NCBI GenBank assembly: GCA_028583405.1
Contig: JAPTMU010000270.1
Span: forward strand, 138,972-202,971
Reading direction: 5' to 3'
Length of the DNA: 64,000 nt
Origin: Pogonophryne albipinna
Taxonomy: Eukaryota; Chordata; Actinopteri; Perciformes; Artedidraconidae
In this document: one piece after another, positions 45,746-56,500 of the stretch
Numbering within the stretch: position 1 is the first letter of the stretch
How the letters are laid out: the number at the start of each line of letters is the position of its first letter
The notes under the pieces: generated by a model
Seen by the model: the letters and a program-made list of their open reading frames with translations, nothing else
What the model was told of the DNA's origin: nothing
Database searches by the model: none
Translations under genes and position numbers: made by a program

Positions 45746-46042
45746 CTGAGGTTACCTACTGTAACCCAGCTTCTATGAGTAAATGGCGCAGCCCTCTAAG
45801 GCTATCGCTATTGGGTTATCCCTCTGCGCCCCCGCGCAGCACTGAAACACTTGTAGTCCACGCCCACCCGCCAGGTGGGCCCCACCCTCGGGCCTCCTTC
45901 CGGTATAAATAGGAAGGGGGCCCGGCAATCTGCTCCCATACAATATAACTTTTCTTCAGCTATTCGTAGAGCCAGTGGGGCCCAGCGCTTAGAGGGCTGC
46001 GCCATTTACTCATAGAAGCTGGGTTACAGTAGGTAACCTCAG
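45746..46042. repeat. 53-bp palindromic arms around the left DIRS ITR
   Basis: ctgaggttacctactgtaac..gcagccctctaag at 45746-45800 is the exact inverse of 45988-46042. The outer arm is the element terminus; the inner arm is its complement within the internal complementary region. Confidence 0.92.
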
Positions 46043-46446
46043 TTCTATTTCGTATATGGCTTCGCCCTCTAAGGCTATCGCTATTGGGTTAAGGGCGAAG
46101 CATGATGTAGTCTGCGCCCCACTGGTCCGTCTGGCACTAGAAGCACAGACACACCTGCTCAATAACACCCCCCTGCCTGTTGTGCCATGCGTAATGGCGC
46201 ATCACCGTCCCTGGAACATAGCAAAACATGCCTATCTTCCCGACGGGGTGAAGGCTGGGAACAATACATACCGGCCGCTGTGAGAAAGTAGAGACGAAGG
46301 TCCCACCTTGTCCTGCGATCATAGAGGGGGAACAGCAGCTCTCTGCGTGTTAGACAGGTAGGAGAGCGCCCAGCTGGATCCCTGACGTCACTCACTCTGA
46401 CCAGGCACTCCGTACGAAGTGTGTCAGAGTAAAGGGAACATCCCTC

Positions 46447-46969
46447 TCATACGAGGGGAAAAGGGCCGCTCTCCGCGTGCCAAGAGGCAGGAGAGAGGCG
46501 CACCGCTGGATCCCTGACGTCACTCACCCCGACAGGACACCCAGTACAGGGTGTGTCAGAGAGGAAAGGGAGACATCCCTCAAATAAAAATGAATATATG
46601 AACAGGGGGAAGACCAAGATGCAGCCGTGCAAATATCTTCCACTGACATTCCTCCGTGCAAAGCCGTGGAGGAGGAAATTCCTTTGGTGGAGTGCGCATT
46701 AATGTTCTCCGGGGGCTCCACCCCAGAGGAGACGTATGCCTGCGACACAGCCTCACACAGCCTCACACAGCCAGTGTGACAGCCGTTTGTGCAGACAGAG
46801 GTTGCCCGATCGAGCGCTCTCTATAGTGCACAAACAGGCGCTGAGAACGGCGCCAGGCCGCCGTGCGCGCCACATAGCAAGACAGCGCGCGCACAGGACA
46901 GAGGAGATGAGACGTGGCTTCTTCCTCCGACCTGTAAGGAGGGGGGAATAAGCCAGCCAGGGTGATCAC
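46447..46969 (-). pseudogene. DIRS tyrosine recombinase, broken
   Basis: N-terminal part: CPVRALSCYVARTAAWRRS and LFVHYRERS. After a frame change: INAHSTKGI (the HxxR/K box), MSVEDICTAASWSSP and FYLRDVSL, which carries the catalytic Tyr. The recombinase would integrate the circular DNA copy. Split across at least two frames, with Lys where many relatives have Arg in the HxxR box. Confidence 0.8.
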
Positions 46970-47249
46970 TCTTGACCTAAAAGAGTTGTGATGACCTTAA
47001 GCATGAAGCCGGGTTAGGGCGTAAAACAGCTGAACTGCCATCTCCTTGGATCCGGAGAGCTGACGGAGCCACAGAGAGAGCAGACAAATCACTCACCCTT
47101 TTCTCTGATAGAGCCAACAGCAGTACTACATTGGCTGAACACAGTTTAAGGGGAACCTGATCAGGTTCAAATGGGGCTTTGCTTTAGTGCGCGTAACACC
47201 AAAGCCAAATCCCACTGAGGCGCCAGTGTGCGTGACACAGGTCTGAGTC

Positions 47250-48772
47250 TCAATACTCCTCGCATACAACGGCTGCTGCGTTAAATTTGCCGGGGATATA
47301 CATTGCTCTGATGGAGAGCAACGTGTGTGTGCGCGCCCAGAACAGCAGCCGCCTGGCTGCGTTCAGAAGCTGCGCAGATCGTACTCCTCCCTGGCGATTG
47401 AGGTAGGCTGCTTCCATAGCCGTGGCCTGTTGTCTGTGCAAATCAACACATGTTTGATTGTACCGCAACGGGGCGACTCCCCCGTTCTTTTCCGAGATTT
47501 AGAAAAATACTGTTCCTGGGATAACAGGAGTTTCTTGTATCCCATGGAACTGCTGGCTTCTCTGTGATGTGCCGTAATAGTCGTCATGGTGACGAGCCAC
47601 GCCATCGCCGCCGCTGCCCGTGAGGCAAAAGGGCTGCGAGGGAGTTTCCACACGCTGCATTTCACTCCGTCTCTCATCATGAGGGGCGTACACGCCCAGA
47701 GGATGAGAGGTGTGTGTATGCTGTCCACACGAGGCGTTATAACGGTGCTCGTGGATTTATTATGACCGTGTGTAGGAGGCATATCTGGGACAGAGGAATG
47801 CCGCGAGCGCTGCAGTTTATAAACCAATAGGTTAAAACAGCAGGCTTCTGCAGCGAATGAACCACCTCTGGAGTGTCCCCCTGTTGGGAGAGACCCAGGG
47901 GAATCCCCACGTGACCAGCTGACGCCAACGCCGAGCAGCTGTGTCACGGAGAGGGCTGTGTGGGTTGTGACATGCCGGAGGAGAGCTGTCAGTTTCTCCA
48001 CTCGCTGCCGCGAGAGCCGCGCTCTGCTGCTGGCTGAGTTTAATTCCACTCCATATAAACGTTTGTCTGAGAGGGAAGAGGACAGCTCTTCTTCCAATTT
48101 ATTATGAAACCCAGGCTTTGACAGATGCGATACGAGATGTACCGTCTGTAAAGCGACTTCCTCCCTGGAGCGAGCCAGCAAATAGCAGGTTGTCCAGAGG
48201 AAACCACACTCTCATCCCTCCTCTGTGTAGCGGCTCCAGCCTTCTCTACACAAAAATGGGAGGAGCCAGGAAATATCCGAACGGCAGACGATTGTCTGGT
48301 CTGATATTCCCTGAAATGAGAAACGCAGGAATTTCCTATGTTTCGGGATGATGGGTACGTGGAAGTATGCATCCTTCAGGTGGAAGTGAACCAGTCGTCC
48401 TGGTGAACACATTCCAGCACCTGTTTGATCGTCAGCATGTGGAATACTGACAGATCGAGGATGTCTCATTCCCCCAGTCTTTTTCGGGATTAGAAAAATA
48501 ACGGGAGTGAAAACCCCTGATTTTCCTCCCTTTGAGGAACCCTGGAAAAATCCTCTTTCAACAGGAGTTCCAGCAGCTCGGATTGGAGCGCAAGACATAA
48601 CTTCTGGGAGGACAGGAGTGTTTCCTGTATCCCATTGAACTGTGGGGGGGGGGGGAGAGGCGAACTGCAGGGCGTATCCTCTGCTGATCAGCCTGCTCAT
48701 CCATCTGTCCATCAGACCCACGCGCTGCCACTCTGAGAAACACTCTGAGAAACACTCTGAGAGCGGGCGCAC
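47250..48772 (-). pseudogene. DIRS reverse transcriptase/RNase H, broken
   Basis: RT start near 48500 (VIFLIPKKTGGMRHPRS), LKDAYFHVPIIPKHRKFLRF near 48350 with the catalytic-type Asp of LKDAYF. RNase H region: SKPGFHNKLEEELSSSLSDK near 48080, and AYLNRQGGVRSAQLLN with SIRAMYIPGKFNAAA near 47280-47400. The YLDD box is not intact in any frame I read. Repeat modules have spread into this interval. Confidence 0.75.
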
Positions 48773-50010
48773 GTGCTCGAGATGTGTTTTTGGTCGTCAT
48801 GGTGACGAGCCACGCCAGAGCCCCTGCCGCCGCTGCCCGTGAGGCAACCCAAGGTGAGCTTGGACCGAAAGGGCTGCGCGGGGGCCTCCACACGCTGCGT
48901 CTCACTCCGACTCTCATCATGAGGCGCGTACACGCTCAGGGGATGGATGGAGGTGTGTGCAGTGCTGCCCACATGAAGCGTTATAACGGCGTTCATGGGT
49001 TTATTATGACCGTGTGTACGAGGCGTATCTCGGACAGAGGAATGCTGCGAGCTCTGCAGGTTATTAACAGGGGTTAAAACCGGCAGGCTTCTGCAGCGAG
49101 CCCTGCTGTCTACTTAATCAACAGATTAGTGGCAGCCGGCTTAATTAGCGAGCTCTGCAGTTTATTAACCGATAGGTTAAAACCAGCAGAATTCTGCAGC
49201 GAGCCCTGACGCCGTGGCGCTGCGGGCGCTCAGCCTGGAATACTGCTCCTTCCCCCGTTCTGGCTTCTCTGTGATGTGCCGTAATGGTCGTCATGGTGAC
49301 GAGCCACGCCATTGCCCTCGCCGCCACTGCCCGTGAGGCGAAAGGGCTGCGAGGAAGCCTCCACACGCTGCGTTTCACTCCGGCTGTCATCATGAGGCGT
49401 GTACACGCTCAGGGGATGAGTGGCGGTGTGTGCAGTGCTGTCCACATGAGGCGTTATAACGGCGCTCATGGTTTATTATGACCGTGTGTGGAGGTATATC
49501 TCGGACAGAGGAATGCCGCGAGCTCTGCAGGTTATTAACCGATAGGTTAAAACCGGCAGGCTTCTGCAGGGAGCCCTGCTGTCTACTTAATCAACAGATT
49601 AGTGGCAGCCGGCTTAATTAGCGCGCTCTGAAATTTATTAACCAACAGGTTAAAACCAGGCTTTAGCAAAGAGCCCTGCTGGCTATTAACCGACAGGTTA
49701 TAGGCAGCTGGTTTACACAGGCCGTGAGGCAACCCCAGGTGGGCTGGGACCGAACGGGTTGCGCGGGGCCTCCACACGCTGCGTCTCACTCCGACTCTCA
49801 TCATGAGGCGCATACACGCTCAGGGGATGAGTGGAGGTGTGCGCAGTGTTGTCCACATGAGACGTTAAAACGGCGCTCATGGGTTATTATGACCGTGTGT
49901 AGGAGGCGTATCTCGGACAGAGGAATGCCGCAAGCTCTGCAGGTTATTAACCGATAGGTTAAAACCAGCAGGCTTCTGCAGGGAGCCCTGTCGTCTACTT
50001 AATCAACAGA
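47560..50010 (-). repeat. four-copy internal repeat of the DIRS element
   Basis: The module tcgtcatggtgacgagccac..cgtgaggc..gggctgcg..cacacgctgc..tcatcatgagg..attatgaccgtgtgt..gacagaggaatg..ctgcag recurs at about 47580-47830, 48790-49060, 49280-49540 and (partly) 49715-49950. Copies differ by indels and substitutions. Spacers contain repeated taatcaacagattagtggcag blocks. Confidence 0.85.
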
Positions 50011-50022
50011 TTAGCAGCCGGC

Positions 50023-50445
50023 TTAATTACCGGCTCTGCGTCCTCGAAGGCTCTCGCGGAGCAGCGGGCGAGCCTCCCTCCCCTTTGACTCGAATGGAAC
50101 TGGGGTCCGAGCAGCCCGTCCGGGCTGATTGGAGCGTCCAGTAGCACTTTTCTGGCCGTCTCCGTAACAGACGCCTACTTCAGCCCGAGGTGGCGCTGGA
50201 TCTGTGTCTGACGGAGAGGGGGAAAGCATGTTCAGCCGCCAAGCTGGCACCCTGCTCCGACTCTGTCTCCCCCGTCCGGGGGAGAGGAGGGAGGAGAGAA
50301 CCGAATGGTGAACCGTGGAGGGAGGCGGGGCAGGAGTTGCTTTTCTTCGGACTCCTGCCTGACACTCGGCCCCAGGGACACGAGGCCCCGTCCGCGGGCT
50401 CGTAAGCCTGGACGGGACAATCGTCCTCCTCGGCCACAGCAGCAA
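50023..50445 (-). pseudogene. DIRS gag-like region
   Basis: About 140 open codons of Pro/Arg/Ser-rich sequence in the position of DIRS gag, with LLLWPRRTI-like text at its start. No recognised domain; assigned by position only. Very GC-rich compared with the flanks. Confidence 0.45.
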
Positions 50446-50857
50446 GAGCGTCCGCTCTCCGCTTCCTGTCGCCCGAGGGGAGACGAGCGCAGTGTGTGCA
50501 TGCTACCTGCTGGTTTAGAGCCGCGTACGCGTGCTCTGACCCCAGGCAGGATTCGCATACTGCTTTTATCTCTGCTGGTCATAACTCATTATGAACCCAG
50601 AGTCACATGAGGAACAATCACGGACGCAGTTGTCATGATGATTCTCCATTGCTGTGCTTCAGTACTGTGCTGGTTGCTGAAGAAAAGAGGGAGCAGATTG
50701 CCGGGCTCTCTTCCTATTTATACCGGAAGGAGGCCCGAGGGTGGGGCCCACCTGGCGGGTGGGCGTGGACTACAAGTGTTTCAGTGCTGCGCGGGGGCGC
50801 AGAGGGATAACCCAATAGCGATAGTCTTAGAGGGCGAAGCCATATACGAAATAGAAC

Positions 50858-51840
50858 AGGGAGCCTGGAATGACAGGAAGTGGAAAACAACACAACCAAA
50901 CACCAACATCAAATGTGACTATCTCAACATTTCTGTCGGTGCACAACAAAAAGTGTGTACTGTGTGTGTAAAGGAGGGGGGAGGGGTAATAATGTATGGA
51001 GAGGGCAAGGCCAATCCAAACATTTCAAAAATAAAAGCATGCAGCAGGAAGTTAAAACCAGTTAAAAAGGCAAACACATTTCAGAGTAAAATCACACAAT
51101 TAAAAGGTATAAAACACACACACTTAAAACCATGCAATAATGAATCATTAATACATTGCCATGTGACATGTGTATAACCCTGTACCTGTATAAAAACGCA
51201 TGTGTGTGTACGACAGTGGAAACTGAATTTCCCCCTCGGGGGATTAATGAAGCTCCATCTTCTTCTCTGTCGCCCTCTGCTGGACACTAACAGTCGCATG
51301 TAAACCAGTCATAAAGCACTTAGTGTTAAATACATTTGACCGTGCCCTGGAAAAGTCTTCTTATCTTTTAGTTTCACAGAACGTTTTTAAACACAAAGGA
51401 AATACACATTTGGTTTTATGTAGATAAATCTTTCATGTTTATCCAACTCACCTGTATTTGTATTAAATGCACTGTATTTTCTGGTGTTGGAAATTACCAA
51501 GTATTATTATTATTGTTATTATTATTGTTTTATTATAAATGTTAAGTGGCCTTTATTTTCTATGAATTCTATTTATTTTTTCTGAAATCATATTTGTACT
51601 CTTTACAAATAAAGTGTATTATTATTATTATTATTATTATTATGAGTATATTATTATCAGTGTTAGCATCATGGTTAGCACAGACAGGGCGTGGGTCCTT
51701 CAACTGTGGAGAACAGAGCAGCTGATTGGTCAGCAGGATCACGTGGTTGCCGTTCATCCAATCGCTGGCCTTGATGCTGAAACGCTACAGCGCTGGATGG
51801 AGGAACCTGTCTTTCTGTCGGTGTGAACTACAGCATCTGA
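50858..51840. other. older repeat (right part), simple repeats
   Basis: 50858-50920 resumes the repeat interrupted at 45745. gaatttccccctcggggatt near 51225 matches the 3'-end motif of a common fish retroelement. Two ATT/TTA microsatellites occur at 51502-51540 and 51617-51645. No gene seen. Confidence 0.5.
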
Positions 51841-51901
51841 TATAAACTGTCAGAGGTTGAAGAAGCATCGCTGTCACCTGCCGGGAGAAACACCTCCACA
51901 G
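51841..51901 (+). promoter_or_regulatory. candidate armc1 5' UTR exon and donor
   Basis: cacctccacag|gtgagctctgtt is a strong donor 1.4 kb upstream of the first coding exon; tgatataaactg near 51837 could be a TATA-like element. Placement by position and splice signal only. Confidence 0.35.
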
Positions 51902-53502
51902 GTGAGCTCTGTTAGCTTTAGCGTTAGCATTCCTCCAGACTGAGGGGCGGCTCACACAGCTGTTCGGATCCGAAAAAGAGAGCCTCTCGCCGGCTGCTGC
52001 AGGGAGCATCACCCGCTGTTTCTCTGGAGGATTCAAGGCTTCCCTTTTTAATGATTATTATGTTACCATAAACCGAACGTGGTGACCGTCCTGATGGAGA
52101 CATGACTGCTCTTTAAATAGGAGAATGAGGGGGGGGGGTACATGAGGACAGGTGATGGGGATGTGACCAGGAGGAGAAATAATAGAGTTCTGGCTTTAAT
52201 CTCAGGATACAGAGATTCTTTGATATTATTTATTTTTTGGTGCTGTCTTTTAATCTCAGAATTGTCTTTTTCTGATTTATTTTTTCTAAATTATTTGTTT
52301 ATTTTTGGAAATCTCAGAATCCAGATTTTAATCTCAGGATTCTGAGATTAAAGTCCAATTTATCTTTTACTTTTGGTCACATCCCAAACATGGTTTCTCA
52401 TGTGACCTTCACCCTCCTCCTCTTCCTCAAACTCAGCACATGTCATCCTTATAATAAATAATATTGTAAATGTTGACTCGCAACAGGTTGTTCAATATGT
52501 GTGGAATTCCATTTAAGTTAATCATTATTATTAACTATGCCTATAAAAACATATTCCTATCATATCATCTCTGTTTTATTCGTTCTATGTCCTATATATA
52601 TATATATTCCTGTTGCACTGGCGGATCTACACTGTAGCTCATGACAATACATCCTGGATACTTGAAAATATAAATCCTGAAAAATAAATACATTAAGCAG
52701 TCCTGAAATCCCCTGGAATAAACCAAAAGTATGATTTAAAGGTCCCCTATTACACTGTTTCTCATCACTATATCACAGCTCTCAGATATATCCAGAGCCT
52801 GTCTCTGATTGGCTGAAACACCAAACAGATCATTGCAGCATTACCCATAATCCCCTTTGTTTCAGCCCTGTTTCCAAAGTGCTGATTCTCTGTCTGTTAC
52901 TTTAGATGAAAATAAGGAGCCCCTCCCCACGCCCCTCTGAGAGACATTTGGTTACAAAGAACTCAATGGAGCTCTAGGAGGAGATTCAGGTGATAAGGGG
53001 GGGGGGGGGGGGGGGTTACCTTGGTTGCTGATTGGCTAATGGTTACAAGACAAAACATCGTGATGACATCATAAAGTGGCCAAAATCTGATGAGCTCATT
53101 TTCAGACAGGTTTTTATAGAAATGGATCAAAAAGAGAGAGAATCTTTGTTCCTGAAACTTTCAGTCTCTTTCCACAGAAATAAAAGCATGACGGCACGTT
53201 GTTTGGTCAGGACTGATATTACTCATCATATATTTCATGCCTCCTTATTTTTCACTGCTCTTTAACTCTCTCTCTCTCAGGATCTGGTGAATGGGTGAGT
53301 GTTTGACCCCATGGAGCCGCTGAGGGACCTGACCTCTGACCCCATGGACCCCCTGCTGGTGGTGACCCAGCTGAGGGACCTGGCCTCTGACCCCATGAAC
53401 CGCCGGGCCATCGTCCAGGACCAAGGCTGTCTGCCGGGCCTCATCCTGTTCCTGGACCACCCCAACCCCCAGGTGGTCTACTGCGCCCTGCAGGTGAGCA
53501 AA

Positions 53503-53553
<51 letters not shown>

Positions 53554-56500
53554 CAAAAAGTCTCCAAAAATACACTTTAGTTTCATCAAAAATAACCTGA
53601 ACCATAATACTCGATTTAAAGGTCTCCTATCCTGCAGAAGTCACTTTCTGATGTCTTCTCTACATCACCATGTGTCCCCGATGTGTCGCCGGTGTGTCAG
53701 GAGACTCACAAAGTGATGTCTTCTCTACATCACCATGTGTCCCCGATGTGTCCCCGGTGTGTCAGGAGACTCACTAAGTGATGTCTTCTCTACATCACCA
53801 TGTGTCCCCGGTGTGTCCCCGGTGTGTCAGGAGACTCACTAAGTGATGTCTTCTCTACATCACCATGTGTCCCCGATGTGTCCCCGGTGTGTCAGGAGAC
53901 TCACTAAGTGATGTCTTCTCTTCATCACCATGTGTCCCCGGTGTGTCCCCGGTGTGTCAGGAGACTCACAAAGTGATGTCTTCTCTACATCACCATGTGT
54001 CCCCGGTGTGTCCCCGGTGTGTCAGGAGACTCACAAAGTGATGTCTTCTCTACATCACCATGTGTCCCCGGTGTGTCCCCGGTGTGTCAGGAGACTCACA
54101 AAGTGATGTCTTCTCTACATCACCATGTGTCCCCGGTGTCCCCCCGGTGTGTCAGGAGACTCACAAAGTGATGTCTTCTCTACATCACCATGTGTCCCCG
54201 GTGTGTCCCCGGTGTGTCAGGAGACTCACTAAGTGATGTCTTCTCTTCATCACCATGTGTCCCCGGTGTGTCAGGAGACTCACTAAGTGATGTCTTCTCT
54301 TCATCACCATGTGTCCCCGGTGTGTCAGGAGACTCACTAAGTGATGTCTTCTCTTCATCACCATGTGTCCCCGGTGTGTCAGGAGACTCACAAAGTGATG
54401 TCTTCTTTACATCACCATGTGTCCCCGGTGTGTCCCCGGTGTGTCAGGCGACTCACTAAGTGATGTCTTCTCTTCATCACCATGTGTCCCCGGTGTGTCA
54501 GGAGACTCACTAAGTGATGTCTTCTCTTCATCACCATGTGTCCCCGGTGTGTCAGGAGACTCACTAAGTGATGTCTTCTCTTCATCACCATGTGTCCCCG
54601 GTGTGTCAGGAGACTCACAAAGTGATGTCTTCTTTACATCACCATGTGTCCCCGGTGTGTCCCCGGTGTGTCAGGCGACTCACTAAGTGATGTCTTCTCT
54701 TCATCACCATGTGTCCCCGGTGTGTCAGGAGACTCACTAAGTGATGTCTTCTCTACATCACCATGTGTCCCCGGTGTGTCCCCGGTGTGTCAGGAGACTC
54801 ACTAAGTGATGTCTTCTCTTCATCACCATGTGTCCCCGGTGTGTCAGGCGACTCACTAAGTGATGTCTTCTCTACATCACCATGTGTCCCCGGTGTGTCC
54901 CCGGTGTGTCAGGAGACTCACTAAGTGATGTCTTCTCTTCATCACCATGTGTCCCCGGTGTGTCAGGAGACTCACTAAGTGATGTCTTCTCTTCATCACC
55001 ATGTGTCCCCGGTGTGTCCCCGGTGTGTCAGGAGACTCACTAAGTGATGTCTTCTCTACATCACCGTGTGTCCCCGGTGTGTCAGGAGACTCACTAAGTG
55101 ATGTCTTCTCTACATCACTGTGTGTCCCCGGTGTGTCAGGAGACTCACTAAGTGATGTCTTCTCTACATCACCATGTGTCCCCGGTGTGTCAGGAGACTC
55201 TCAAAGTGATGTCTTCTCTTCATCACCATGTGTCCCCGGTGTGTCAGGAGACTCTCAAAGTGATGTCTTCTCTTCATCACCATGTGTCCCCGGTGTGTCA
55301 CCATGTGTCCCCGGTGTGTCAGGAGACTCTCAAAGTGATGTCTTCTCTTCATCACCATGTGTCCCCGGTGTGTCACCATGTGTCCCCGGTGTGTCAGGAG
55401 ACTCTCAAAGTGATGTCTTCTCTTCATCACCATGTGTCCCCGGTGTGTCCCCGGTGTGTCCCCAGTGTGTCAGGAGACTCTCAAAGTGATGTCTTCTCTT
55501 CATCACCATGTGTCCCCGGTGTGTCACCATGTGTCCCCGGTGTGTCAGGAGACTCTCAAAGTGATGTCTTCTCTTCATCACCATGTGTCCCCGGTGTGTC
55601 CCCAGTGTGTCAGGAGACTCTCAAAGTGATGTCTTCTCTTCATCACCATGTGTCCCCGGTGTGTCACCATGTGTCCCCGGTGTGTCAGGAGACTCTCAAA
55701 GTGATGTCTTCTCTTCATCACCATGTGTCCCCGGTGTGTCACCATGTGTCCCCGGTGTGTCAGGAGACTCTCAAAGTGATGTCTTCTCTTCATCACCATG
55801 TGTCCCCGGTGTGTCCCCGGTGTGTCCCCAGTGTGTCAGGAGACTCACAAAGTGATGTCTTCTCTTCATCACCATGTGTCCCCGGTGTGTCCCCCGTGTG
55901 TCCCCGGTGTGTCCCCGGTGTGTCAGGAGACTCTCAAAGTGTCAGGAAATAAACCCCTCTCTCTCTTCCTCCGTACCCACATCTCTAAAAACAGGGAAAA
56001 ACGGAGCCGATCCAGATTTGCTGCGTCATGACCACATTACTAAAATGTGGGCAGGCTTTACCCCCATGGGCCAATCAGAAGCGTTGCTGTCAGAAACAAT
56101 GAGACGTGTTCTGGAAGTAATATGGTCTGTGTTTACATTAGCATGCTAACACTCATAGCTAACCTGCACTGGAGAGAGTCTGTGTGAAGAAGCAGGAAAT
56201 CAAAAGGAAGTCACCTTGTGGTAAACCTGAGAGAGAGAAAGACTTTGAGCTCAGTACACTGAACTCCTCACAGAGCTGGAGCTGTCTGTAACTGTGAATA
56301 AGTTCATATCAACTTCTTTGCAGTAGTTGCACTATTGCTTGCGTTAGGAGCACTAAGTTGTCCAAAGCCAAGGGCCTTATCGTGCTCAGGCGCTGCTTCA
56401 CACACTTCTCTGAGCAGACTTTCCTACACGATCTGGCGGAGGTTAAAAGGCACTTCATAGCCTTAATTCAATCTGTCGATGTTGCCGTCCAATTTCTTAT

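Larger units (their letters stand above)
45746..50857 (-). mobile_element. DIRS1-like tyrosine-recombinase retrotransposon, decayed
   Basis: Gene order on -: gag-like (about 50445-50023), RT/RNase H (about 48770-47250), tyrosine recombinase (46969-46447). Ends are inverted repeats, not LTRs: 50857 to about 50690 and 45746 to about 45915 are inverted copies. Next to the left repeat an internal complementary region (45989-46090) fuses the complements of both outer ends. That is the DIRS1 architecture used to circularise the cDNA. No target duplication is expected or seen; aac flanks both ends, like the GTT target of DIRS elements. Frames are broken in every gene. Confidence 0.85.

Noticed and set aside
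45746..46042. Hairpin ncRNA from the perfect 53-bp inverted arms
   Set aside because: Explained by the DIRS terminal repeat and internal complementary region; no independent sign of a transcribed hairpin.
50190..50610. Overlapping 71-116-codon frames on both strands near the DIRS right end
   Set aside because: High GC makes all frames open; only the - frame in gag position was kept, with low confidence.
53640..55945. Possible CRISPR array
   Set aside because: Regular repeats but no unique spacers, no cas genes, and eukaryotic context; the units are contiguous and derive from a MITE.
55001..55952. 162- and 266-codon frames across the GTGTCCCCGG array
   Set aside because: Pure minisatellite translation in intron sequence; multiple phases and strands are equally open.
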